A stretch of 64,000 nt of DNA from Parus major (Eukaryota; Chordata; Aves; Passeriformes; Paridae): positions 11,475,487 to 11,539,486 of the forward strand of contig NC_031781.1 in NCBI RefSeq assembly GCF_001522545.3, in the 5' to 3' direction. Positions 12,930 through 24,800 of the stretch are shown piece by piece. The position numbers were made by a program, and so were the translations under genes. Numbering within the stretch: position 1 is the stretch's first letter; each line of letters starts with the position of its first letter. The notes beneath the pieces were generated by a model. That model was not told the DNA's origin, did not search any database, and saw nothing but the letters and a program-made list of their open reading frames with translations.

Positions 12930-13200
12930 AAACTTTGTATGATGATTTTACAAATGACCATCTTGTTCTTGAGTGAACTTTTTACCATTTCATTTGTTTG
13001 TGTAGAATGTTTCTGAAGTTCTAATAATATTTAATGTTAATATGAAGCTGGGCTGTTCCACACTTCATGTTGTATATTTTGGAATGGCATTGTTTAGTGA
13101 AAAGACAGCGTTAGTATTATTCCACTCTTTGGAAGGGAATGGGACAAAAAACAGACTGTCTTTTTTCTTAAATGAAGTGAACTTTTTGTTATGAAGTCCT
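12930..13200. other. AT-rich non-coding island
   Basis: A markedly AT-rich stretch in an otherwise GC-rich window, including TTCTAATAATATTTAATG around 13020. No open frame or RNA gene is apparent. It could be a remnant of a long 3' UTR or a degraded transposable element. Confidence 0.3.
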
Positions 13201-14700
13201 AGCAGGTGTCCAGCCCTTCAGTAAAATGGTGCTCAGAACCACCCAATGTGTCCAGCTTTTCTTTGGGCTATGACAGACTGCTCCTCCCTGGGCTCCTGCT
13301 CCCAGATCTGTGTCAGCTTCATGGAATGGTGTCTCCCGTGTGCCCGGCAGCTGCATGGGGCACGCTCAGCTGCGGACTACAACCCCAGGTCATCTCCCCA
13401 GTTATCCCAGGGAAGTTTGGCGTTACTCAGATTCCATTAAGGATTGCCTGGTTTGGGGTAGGAAATACCCCGGATGTGTGTCAGTGGTGCTGAACCGGGA
13501 TAAATCCGCATTCCTGGTTAGTTCCTAGAAACACGCACACTGTGCTGGCAGGTGCTGTGCCAGCCCCAGCCTGCCTGCCCACCCTCCAGCCTCTCTCGGA
13601 ATCTGCCCACTCTGCATCCGGGACCCTCTGGCCGGCTAATTCAACAGAAGCACCATTGTTCCACGGTTTGCATCTGGATCAAGTTTGTGCCACAGGGCTG
13701 TCAGTGCACTGACCCAGCACTAATGGTGGTGGGACTGTGGCCCTGGGCAGACAGCAGCTCCTGTGCCGTGCTGGAGCTCATTCCTTGAGAAGGGAAGTGG
13801 TTAAGTAATTCTTTGCTCACTAAGGATGTTCGGGCTGCCTGCTGTGCGCACGGAAGTCGGTCCAAGCAGGGCTGGCCAGGAGTGAGAGGCTGCCTCTGCA
13901 GCTCAGGGGCTCTGCCGAGCATGGGAGGGGGGGCCTCTGTGCTGCTGCAGGAGTGCCCCGACCGCTGCTGAAAGGTGCTGGGGGAGCGAGGCTGTGGGCG
14001 CCTGAGGAAGCGGGGGATGCTCGGCAGCATTGAAACGCTGGTGACGGAGGGGAGAGCTGCTGGCAGATCTTCAGCCAGTGGAGCTGCCCCCGGACAGGCC
14101 ATCTCTCCGGGCAAACCCGGACCACCCCCACGCGTTCAGCTCTGGGGCAGCCCAGGGGATTGCAGCTTGGCATGGGAAGTCAGAGCAGCCTTCAGGGAGG
14201 TGCCTGGACATTGGCTCTCTCGTTCCCCACATCCCACTGAGGATCCCTTCCTCCCACTTCGCTTTTCAAGGCCAGAGATCCTGTTACAGTTGCCTTTATC
14301 AGGCCTCTTTGGATCTCCTTGGAGCAGATAAGGTTTGCTTGGCAAGATCCCTTGACATAGACACCCTGGCCAGTGCTAATAGCACTTTGTCAGCTCATCT
14401 CCTGTCAGCTCTCCCAGCTCAGAAAGTGGTGGTAGTGCCTGACCACCAGCCTGCACTGCTGGAGCCTTGCCGGGCACAGCCTGGCCCCTCCTTCAGGCTT
14501 CCAAGTGCCTTGCATGGCTATGGGGAGCTGGTAGGGCACTGCCCACAGCATCTCTTGTCCTGCTGAGGTGCCTGGCTGTCTCAGGGTGTCCCTGGGGGTG
14601 TAGGTTTTGGCATCCCTATGGCCGAGAGCTGCTTCTTTGTCTGCCCATGACCTTGCTTGGCGGCGGGCAGCCAGAGCATGGCCTTGGTGTGGAGAGCACA

Positions 14701-17050
14701 TGGTTCCTCTTCCTTCCTTCGGCCTCGGCTAATAAAAGGCACTATCCCTATGTGACAGTGAGATCTCTGCGGAACCCGGCCCTGGTGCACAGCCGTGCTC
14801 CCTGCAGGGCTCCAGGGCTGCTGGCTGAGCACCTAGCCCAGCCAGTCCAGAGGATCCCAGGCAGCACCGACCAGCACAGGGTGAGTGGTGCATGGTGGTG
14901 TCCACAGTGCCAGCACTGGGCCTTAACAGGATCCATCTGGCATGGGTACTGGGGTAGTGCAGTGCAGGGCTCTCGGCACCGCTGCTAGAGATGTGCCCTG
15001 AGGAGGCACAGACGGGCCTGTGCAGTGCAGGGCGAGTCCCAGCCAGGCTGCCTGTCTCAGCGGCCCCACGTGCTGCACAACCGGGTGCAGCAGCCCTGTG
15101 GGAATGCTGTGCCTTCTCCCGACCAGCCTAGGCACAGGACACTGGTGTGTCACACGTGGGCCACCGCCAGCGTGTACCTTCCTCTGCCTCACCTTGGCTG
15201 AAGCTCGGTGCGGGCAGGTCCCTCCCCTCGCCTGGCACGGCTGCCGGAGGAGGAGACAGGCACCGGCCGCCCTCCTCCAGGAACAGCAGCTGAGCCCAGC
15301 CCGAGCCCAGCCCGAGCCCAGCGGGCCTCCGACTCCACAGCCCACCCGGGCCACCAGACACCTGCCCAGCACCCGAGGCTCCCACGGGCACAGGTAGGAG
15401 CCGGTGTGCCGTAGGGGAGACCCTGGGCACGGCACAGCTCTGAGGCATGGCACAGCTCTTGGCACACGGCGCAGCCCCATGGCACGGGCTGGGTGCTGGC
15501 AACTGGCAAGAGGCAGCACACAAGGAAGGGGCTGCGGGGTGCCTTGGCAGTGACAGGCTGGGTACCCCCACCCCTGCCGTGCGTTTCCTATGGCTGACGT
15601 GTGCCGGACTTTGCCCAGGGAGCTGTGGCAGTGGGGAGGTACAGGTACCTTGGGAGGGACGTTCCCATCCGGCAGCATCGTGGCCGTACCCGGGTGAGCT
15701 CCTGGTGGAGCAGATACCCTGCACGGCTCCACCCTGCAGCGGAGCCGTGCTGGTGTCTTCGCCGTGGGACATCCCCAGGTGGGGCAAAGAATGGTGCAGT
15801 GACCCCTGTGTGGCTGCACCCGCCGGTTCCTGGAGCATCAGGCACCCATCCCGCCATGCCGCCCCCACGCCTCACTGCCAGTGGCAGCAGGCACGTTCCT
15901 GCCGCGCCGTGCCGGGAGCCCAGGGAACGCGGTGCCTCTTGCTCGCCAGCCCACGAGGCGCCCTTTTGTTTGCCGGCGGGGCCCACCGTGCCGCCCGGGG
16001 GCCGGGGCGTGCCCGGGCTGCCGACGCCTGGCCGGCCTGGCCTCCGCGGGCGGGCGGGCGGCGGGGGCCTCCAGGCAGAAGGAATCGGCAGTGACATTCC
16101 CGTAGCCTGGAGACCGCCGTCCCTTTCAGCGGGCAGCCCATTTGAATAAGAATCGTACACAGGGAAGGGGGGCCACCGGCCGCCATCCCATCGCTGCCCT
16201 TGCCCCAGCTCATTTCTGCGCGCCCAGCCCAGGGGCAGCGGGTCCCACGCCGCCCTCGCCCCTGGCCTTGGTCCCGCCGGACGCCGCAGGACGCCAGGTA
16301 CAGGGGGTTTGCGCGGCTCGGGGACCCTTGTGCCAGCACGTGGCTCTGCACCACCTTGCCTATCGTCCTGGCAAGGCTTCGAGCCGGGCGGGTGCCAGGA
16401 CAGAGTCGCGGCTCCCCCCGCCGCCCCCGAGCCCCCCTGCCCTGGGCTGGCTCCGTGCGGGGGACAGGAGAGATGTGTTTGGGTAGAGCCAGGACCAGGC
16501 TTTCATCCAGCACTTTCGAGGCTGGGAGCGGGAAGTACCGGGAGAGAAGGAAACACAAAAGGCTCCTCCAACCTAAATTTAACAGCGGGACCCCGGCCAG
16601 AGTCAGGGACGCCCTTGCCCAGCCGGCTCCGGCATTCCTGGCTCCCTTCCCATGCTGGCCCTGGCCCGGTGCTGGTACCCCCCGGGGGCACTAGCGACCC
16701 CCAAAAGGACAGATCCATTCTGAGCCAGGCAGGATGGGGCATGGCACAGTTTGTACCAGCTCTGGTGGGGCATAGCATGGCTGTGTGCCTGGGTGTGTGT
16801 GTGACAGTCCCCCAGAGCTGTTCAGGTGGGCACTGCATGTCATCTCAGAGGACTTTCAGACCCAACTGCCCCTGATTCCTCGTGTTGTCCCCGGAAAGCA
16901 CCATCATGCCAGTGCTGGGGGGTGCATCCTGGACTGCACAGTCGTGGTAGAGGCAGGAGAGGACATCAGCTGCCCTGCCCTCCATGCCATACCCTGCACC
17001 CTCCTGCAGTGCCATCTCCGTGTTCTACCAGGCAGATCCCGTGGTTGCCC
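14701..17050 (+). promoter_or_regulatory. Upstream region of the LAMB2-like gene, with CpG-rich block
   Basis: GC- and CpG-rich sequence peaking at about 15880-16450 (repeated CGGGCGGGCG-type tracts) lies roughly 1 kb upstream of the laminin start codon and is the best candidate promoter or first-exon region. A pyrimidine-rich acceptor (TTCTACCAG, about 17030) sits just before the ATG exon, suggesting at least one upstream non-coding exon; its donor could not be fixed. No protein-coding gene is recognised here. Confidence 0.4.
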
Positions 17051-18841
17051 ATGGACCTCTTGGCACTTGCTCTCCTCCTGGGTAAGCAAGGCCTTGGGGG
17101 CACCCTGCATACCGACAGTGCTGGGAGCTGTGGTGGTTCAGGGACCCCACTCTGGGGTGGAGGGTGCTGGGCAGTGAAGGTGGTGGCAATGGCGGCGCTC
17201 CCTGCCTGGCAGCGACAAAACCTAGCAGGGAATCCAGGCTCCACTAAGCCCTGTCGGGATTAGCAAGCGCCTGACCTGGCTCCTGACTCCCCCCGGCACT
17301 TGTCGGCACCCTGGGGCTGCCCAGGCCCCCAGGAGCACAGGCAGCCCAGCCCCCCACTCACCCTGCTCCCTGCCCCTGGTCACGCGGCTGCAGCGCTGCT
17401 GCCAGCACCTTTCCGGATCATGGAGCTTCGTGCTGCATCAGTGGGTTGGGATGCAGGGATGGGACAGCTGGGGGTGGGGTGGGTGCGTGGAGGAGCAGGG
17501 GGTGCCCAGGCGCCCCAGCGCAGCCCCCAGCCCATGCCCTCATGCTCTCTGCAGTGGGGGGACTGGTGGCAGGAGGTGCCCAGGCACCTGACCTGAATCA
17601 TGGCTGCGCCCGCGGCAGCTGCTACCCAGCCACTGGGAACCTGCTGGTGGGGCGAGCCACCCGCCTGAGTGCCACCTCCACCTGTGGGCTGGATGGGCCC
17701 CAGGAGTACTGCATCGTCAGCCACCTCCAGGTGAGCCCACCCAGCCCCAGAATGGCTCCTGCATAGACCCACAGAGCCAGGCACTGGTGCAGCCTCCAGT
17801 CACCTATTCCTGATGGTGCCACTCCCTGGCACAGGACTCGGAGAAATGTTTCACCTGTGACTCACGTGACCCATCCCTGCCTGAGAGCCACCGCATAGAG
17901 AATGTCATCTACCTAAGCAGCCCCCATGACCAACGGACCTGGTGGCAGTCAGAGAATGGTGAGGTGGCAGTGGGGTTGCCCCATGTGCATGTGCTATGGG
18001 GCTGCGTGGCCATGGGGGTCTCCCCTAGCCTTAGGCATCTCTGTCTCCCAGGTGTGGAGCATGTCAGCATCCGCCTGGATCTGGAGGGCGAGTTCCACTT
18101 CACCCACCTCATCATGAAGTTTAAAGTGGGTCCTGGCACATGGATGCCTAGGATGGGATGGAATGGGATGGGACAGGATGGATCCAGAGGGGCTGTGGGT
18201 CTGGCCACCACCCCATCTGGGTGTCCTGCAGACCTTCCGCCCCGCGGCCATGCTGGTGGAGCGCTCAGCAGACTTTGGGCGCACCTGGAAGGTTTACCGC
18301 TACTTTGCCTACAACTGCTCCAAGCTCTTCCCTGGAATCCCCAACCACCCTTCGGGGCTCGTGGATGAAGTGCTGTGTGACCAGCGCTACTCTGAGATCG
18401 AGCCTTCCAGCCATGGGGAGGTGCGTGGGGATAGGGCAGTGCAGAGTGGGGCCAGGGGTCTGGGTGGAATGGGATCACCCATTCCTTCCTTCTCACAGGT
18501 CATCTTCAAAGTGCTGGACCCCTCCATCCCTGTGGCAGATCCCTATAGCCCAGACATCCAGAGTATGTGGCCAGAGTGTGGGGGATGCGGGGCTGGCTGG
18601 TGTCAGGGCAGGTGCTAAAAGTGGCACACCCCCAGACCTGCTTCGTGTCACCAACCTGCGGGTGAACCTCACCAAGCTGCACACACTGGGTGACAACCTG
18701 CTGGACTCACGGCGGGAGGTGCTGCACAAGTACTACTACGCTGTGGATGAGCTGGTGCTGCGTGGGAGCTGCTTCTGCCACGGCCACGCTGCCCACTGTG
18801 CCCCAGCACCGGGTGCCCCAACACCCTCTGTCCCCGGCATG
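17051..18841 (+). CDS. LAMB2L: LAMB2-like exons 1-7: signal peptide and LN domain
   Basis: Exons 17051-17081, 17555-17730, 17835-17958, 18052-18125, 18232-18420, 18499-18562 and 18636-18841 (residues 1-288). A hydrophobic leader is followed by the LN signature [19 protein letters not shown], then [44 protein letters not shown] and [19 protein letters not shown]. The LN domain mediates polymerisation of laminin short arms. Exon 3 is 12 nt shorter than its LAMB2 counterpart. The first LE cysteines ([10 protein letters not shown]) begin at the end of exon 7. The start was chosen because this ATG opens a classical leader and its exon is in phase with exon 2. Confidence 0.9.
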
Positions 18842-21800
18842 GTGAGACACACACCCACCAGCACAGCACGGTGCCCAGTGGGACCTGGCAGCCACACTGA
18901 GCTGGGTGCTCCCCCAGATCCATGGGCGCTGTGTCTGTGAGCACCACACGCAGGGGCTGAACTGTGAGCGCTGCGAGGACTTCTACCATGACCTGCCCTG
19001 GCGCCCGGCCGAGGGCTCCAGCACCAACGCCTGTCGCCGTGAGTGCCAGGGCTGTCAGGCTATCCTGTGCCAGGGGTTTTGGGGTGCTGCAAGCTGTACT
19101 TTGGGGAGGTTTGGGGTTGTGGTGCTGCATATCAGAGTAAGGGGAATCCAGGCAGGGGAGGTTCGGCACTGGGGCTGCTGCCTGCCAGATGTGGGCTGTG
19201 GTGCCGCATGCCGTGCCGCGGTGCTGTCCCTGCAGGCTGTGACTGCAACGAGCACTCACGGCGGTGCCACTTTGACATGGCCGTGTTCCTGGCCACGGGG
19301 AACACCAGTGGGGCTGTGTGTGATGGCTGCCAGCACAACACCATGGGCCGCCACTGCCACCTCTGCAAGCCTTTCTACTACCGGCACCCTCGCTCTGACA
19401 TCCGGTCCCCTACTGCCTGTGCCCGTGAGTGTCCTGGGACCCCAGCCTCATGGCTTGTCCCAACCCTGTGGCTCCCAGTGCCACCTGCCCCAGCCTCACA
19501 GCTCCTGGTGCCAGCAGCCAGAACTCCTCATGATCCCCTCTCTTGGCAGCGTGCGATTGTGACCCGGCAGGCTCACTGGATGGAGGTGCCTGCGACGGGC
19601 ACACGGACGTGGCGCTGGGCATGATTGCGGGGCAGTGCCGCTGCAAGGAGAATGTGGCCGGTCCCCGCTGTGACCGCTGCCGGCACGGCGCCTATGGCCT
19701 CAGTCATGGCGACCCACAGGGCTGCCAGCGTGAGCTGGGAGCCAGGGATGGGGATGGGAGAAGGGATGGGGATGGGAATGGGGGGATGATGGAGGGGTAG
19801 GGATGAAGGGATGAACTTGGAGGGATGGGGAATGAAGGGATGTTGATGGAGGAATGGGGACGGGATGGACGAGGATGGAGGTAGAGGTAGGGTGATGGAG
19901 GGATGAGGATGGAAAGATCTGGGATAGAGGGATGGAGATGGAAGGATGTAGGATAGAGGGATGTGGCATAGTTGTATGGAAATGGATGGAGGGATGGGGA
20001 TGGAAGGGATGAAGATGGATGGATATGGAATGGGGAAGAAGGGCCATGAAGCATGTAGGCTGTGGTCCCAGTGGCACCCTCTCACATGTGCATGTGTGGG
20101 GGCAGCATGCAGGTGTGACCCACGGGGTACAGTGGCAGGCAGCTCCCCGTGTGACCCCATCAGTGGGGACTGCTACTGCAAACGCTTCGTGGCTGGGCGC
20201 TCCTGCAGCCAGTGTGTGGTGAGTGCCCCAGCCTGCCCCACACCATGCCTATGGGCCTGACTGTCCCCAGCCCCATGGCAACCCCCAGGGCTGGGTTGGC
20301 CCTACATGTCCCTTCCTCACTGCAGCCTGAATTCTGGGGTCTGAGCTACGACTTGGGGGGCTGCCGGCCCTGCGCCTGTGACTTCGGGGGAGCCTACAAC
20401 AACCGGTGGGGCCCAGCACAGCACCTGGAGGGGCTCTGGGGTGGGGGTCACACATGGGGGGAGGGAGGGATGGGAAAAAGGCTGGGGAGATACAGGAGCT
20501 GGGATGGAGGGAGAAAGAGAGGGATCTCTATCCCCAGAGGTGGAGGGATAGGGATAGAGATGGAAGTAGGGATGGATGAAGATACAGACAGATAGAAGGA
20601 CAGATGAAGGGACAGGACGGTCACCCCCAGGTGCTCCATGGAGGATGGTGCATGTCCCTGCCGTCCCCACATCATGGGGCGGCAGTGTGACCAGGTACAA
20701 CCTGGCTTCTTCTGTGCCCCCCTCGACTACTACACTTATGAGGCCGAGCAGGCCACCTTCCATGGCCACAGCCACCCTCAACTCCCGGTGAGTTTTCTTG
20801 GGGGTCCCTGTGCTTGTGCATGGCTGCCAATGTGCATCATGCTGCATGCATAGCTGCCACTGTGCTCTATGCATGGCTGTTACCCTGTCCTGCATGTGGC
20901 TGCTACCATGTCCTGTTCATGGCTGTCCCTGTGCATGGCCACTGTCCCCTGACCCCGTCCCTGCAGGGTGCCATTCGGGCGGAGGTTCCCCAGGACTGCC
21001 TGGAGTATGACACGAGGGAGCCGGCAGGGCGGAAGGGACGCTCACGGCATCAGCACAACCCTTCCCGTGCTCCCCAGCCCCCTGTCCCCTTGCGCCGCAG
21101 CCGCCAGCAGCCCCCCAAGGTGAGCCCTGGGGTGGTAGGAGTGGGCACAGTGAGGCACTGCAGGGCAGAAGTGGCTGGGGGTAGAACCAGGGCCAAACTG
21201 TGCTGATGCCCTGCCCAGCCGGATGTGGAGGAGGTGGTGCGGGACAGTGCCGGTCGCATGGTGACGTGGACAGGCTTGGGGTTTGCCCGCGTGCGGGACG
21301 GGGCTGGCCTGACCTTCCGTGTGGACAACGTGCCCTACGCCATGGACTATGAGCTGCTGCTGCGCTATGAGCCTGAGGTGAGCACAGCCACAACCATGGA
21401 TGGCCACGGCGTGTATGGCACAGCACAGCCCTGACACTGCCTTACCTGTTGCCACAGTCAGCCGAGGACTGGGAGGCCGTGGTCAGTGTCAGCTCCCGTG
21501 TGCTGCCCACCAGCTCTCGCTGTGGGAACCTGCTGCCCTCCGAGCAGATGTACCGCCAGAGTCTGCCCCACAGCCAGAGGTGCAATGGGATGGGGTGGGG
21601 TGGGCTGGGGATGGGAACAAGGGAGGTGGTTGGGTTCTGCTGCTATCCTTCTACAGTGTCCATGGCCCTGCTGTGCCCATGCCTCAACACCTGACTCTAC
21701 AGGTATGTGCTGCTCTCCCGGCCCTTCTGCTTCGAGCCCAGCACCCCTTATGAGGTGACAATGCGGCTTCAGCGGGCTGGTGTCACCCAGCGCCACCCTG

Positions 21801-24800
21801 GTGCCTTCATCCTCATCGACTCGGTGAGGGGGAGTCACACTGCACCTTGCACCTGAGGCTTGGCGGATCGTGGGCAGGGATGGGAAACCACAGTGGGAAG
21901 TGATCCCCCTCTGGGGATGTACGTGGGGTCAGGATGGGGATGGGGATAAGTTGGGATGAGATAGGGTGGGATGGAGATGGGGATGAGATGAGGATTGGGA
22001 TGAGATGAGGATGGAGGATGGAGATGAATGGGAATGGGAATGGGAATGGGGAAGGAGAAGCAGATGTTGATGGGGAAGGGCATATCAATGAGACTGGGGA
22101 CTTAGATTTGGGGTTGGCATAGGAATGTCACAATGGAAGGGGATAAAGTAGCTTTTGGGGATGGCAGTTTATACGGGAGTATCAATGGGGTTGGGGATGT
22201 CAGTGGAGCTGGGGCTATTGGGGGAGCTGGGGTAATTGACCACAGCAGCACTGGGACTGTCCTGGAGCACATGGATCCAGCTTAGTGGTAGGTCCCACTG
22301 TGGAGGCTGGCTATGCCCACCAGCCCCATCTCCTCTTCCTTCCCACAGCTGGTGCTCCTGCCGCAGGTGTCAGAGTTACCAGGGTTCCATGGGGCAGAGG
22401 CAGCAGTGCGCCAGGAGGAGCTGGAGCGGTACCGGTGCCTGGAGGTGTTTCGCATGGCCCCCCCTCATCCCCTGGCCCAGGCCTGTGCCCGCCTGGTCTG
22501 CAGCGTCTCAGCCCTGATGCACGGCGGGGCACTGCGTGAGTGGGGAGCCTGTGGGGATGGGACCCATGAGTGGGCAGGGGTGGAGCCCTGCCCGGGCCAG
22601 TGGGTCAGTATATGCCCATGGCATGGTGGGCAGAAGAGCAGTGGCAGGGTGTGGGCAGCTGCGGGCAGCTACAGACCAGGCAGCCCTGGCCCCACGCTGG
22701 TCCTGCTCCCGCAGCCTGCCAGTGCGACCCACAGGGCTCCCGCAGCAGCGAGTGCCAGGTACAGGGCGGGCAGTGTGAGTGCAAGCCCCACGTCATCGGC
22801 CGACGCTGTGACCACTGTGCCCCAGGCAGCTATGGCTTTGGGCCCCTGGGATGCAGCCGTGAGTAGTGGGATCTTCATCTGCCAGGAGTTGCTGTCTCTC
22901 CTGTCTGTCTGTCCAGCCATTAGTACCTCCTTCATTGCCCTGTCCACTTGTCTGTCTGTTCATTTGTCTGTGCATGTGTCCATCTCAGCCCTGCTGTCAT
23001 GCAGCCCATGGGTTCAGTCACAGTTATCCATCCATCCATCCATCCATCCATCCATCCATCCATCCATCCATCCATCCATCCATCCATCCTTCCATCCATC
23101 CATCCACATGAGCCTCCTGTGAGCATTGTGCTGTCCTGCACTCACTCCTCTGTTTGTCCACTCATTTCCTTGTGGACCTGTGCGTCCACATGAGCCCTTC
23201 TCTGCCACAGCCCATGGAGTGAGCATATTCTGGGTGCAGGTTCCCTGCCTGTCTGTCTGTCTGTCCATCCCTGTGTCCCTGAATCCATGTGCCTGACCTG
23301 AGTTTTGCCATCCTACAGCCTGCACCTGCTCCCCAGAGGGCTCAGTGTCCCAGCTGTGCGACCAGGTGAGCGGGCAGTGCCGGTGCCATCCTGGCACCGT
23401 GGGCCGGCAGTGTGACCAGTGCCAGCCCAGCCACTGGGGCTTCCCTGCCTGCCGGCCCTGCCAGTGCAATGGGCACGCTGAGGAGTGTGACCCCCGGACG
23501 GGCACCTGTCTGCACTGCCGCGACCATACGAGCGGACGGCATTGTGAGAGGTGAGCCAGCTCCAGGAGGAGGGGATGGCGTGGCATGGCGTGGCATGGTG
23601 TAGGATGAGATATGATGGTATGCGATATGTTGGAATGGTGGGATGGGTTGAGATGCAGTGGCATGGATATGATGGGATGGGGTAGAATAGGATGGGATGG
23701 CATGGTGTAGGATGGGATAAGTATAATTGGATGGGATGGAATGGGATGGGATGGAAAAAATTGGTTAGGATAGGGTGAGATATGATGGTATGGGATACAA
23801 TGGAATGGGATAGGATGGTGGGATGGTATATGATGGATGGGAAGGACCCATTGGGATTGTTGTCCTTTCAGGTGCCAGGATGGTTACTATGGGAACCCTG
23901 TGCTGGGCTCGGGGCAGCAGTGCCGGCCCTGCCCCTGCCCCGGCTACCCTGGCACACGGAATTACCATGGGAGCACCTGCCATGCCGATGCTGAGACACA
24001 CCACATTGTCTGCCTCTGTGCCCCTGGATATGCAGGTGAGGGGCAGAGCGGACACAGTGCAGCAGGGCCCCTCCTGCACTGGGGCTGGGGGACACCAGCA
24101 CCTATAGCTGCGCTTTCTGCAGGGCCCCGCTGCGACCGCTGCTCCCCTGGTTACTTTGGGTCTCCGGAGATGGAGGGGGGGGAGTGCCGGCCCTGCCAGT
24201 GCAACAACAACATCGACGCCAGCGACCCAGAGGGCTGTGACCCCCGCACGGGCCAGTGCCTGCGCTGCCTGTACCATACTGCTGGGCCACGCTGTGCCCA
24301 GTGTCAGCCTGGCTACTACGGCAATGCCCTGCAGCGCAGCTGCCGGCGTGAGCGGGGCGGGGGACTCTGTGGGGCTGGGGCTGCATGGGGGGTTTGAGAT
24401 GGGGGGTTTGAAGTGAGCCAAGGGCTCAGGGTAGGGATGAGGTGTGGGGCTGTGGTTGGTTGTGGGGTGATTTGGGTTGGGTTGAGGAGAATTTTGGGGT
24501 ATTGTGGGGCTAGGGTTCAGCCAGGAGAGATCTGGGGCTTTTAGAAGGGGCATGGGGCTGTGCCTGTGTTGGGGCTGGGCAGGGAACAGGGGTCGGGGTT
24601 GGTGGGGGTGTTAGGATCAGGGGTGTTTGGGCTGTGCAGGTGTTTGAGGCCAGGCAGACTGGGGGGCCACTGGGGTCAGGCAGATTTGGGGTGCTGGGAC
24701 CAGCAGCACACTGCCTGGGTGGTGGGTGTGGGCTGAGCCCTACATGGCCACCCATGCTCCTGCAGGATGTGTCTGTGACCCACGGGGTACACTGGCCTCC

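Larger units (their letters stand above)
6712..14700. other. Non-coding: CCDC71 3' UTR and intergenic DNA
   Basis: About 8 kb with no supportable gene on either strand: open frames are short (160 residues or fewer), unlinked by splice sites and without recognisable domains. An AT-rich stretch at 7095-7160 and another at 12930-13200 look UTR-like or intergenic. A CR1 remnant lies at 8651-8723. No canonical AATAAA could be tied to the CCDC71 transcript end, so the 3' UTR boundary is unknown. Confidence 0.5.

Noticed and set aside
14731..14736. AATAAA as a poly(A) signal for an unseen gene or CCDC71
   Set aside because: It is 8 kb from CCDC71 with no exon nearby; the context could equally be a chance TATA/MEF2-like string.
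23026..23106. CRISPR-like or coding repeat
   Set aside because: Simple (ATCC)n microsatellite with no spacers, inside an intron of a eukaryotic gene.
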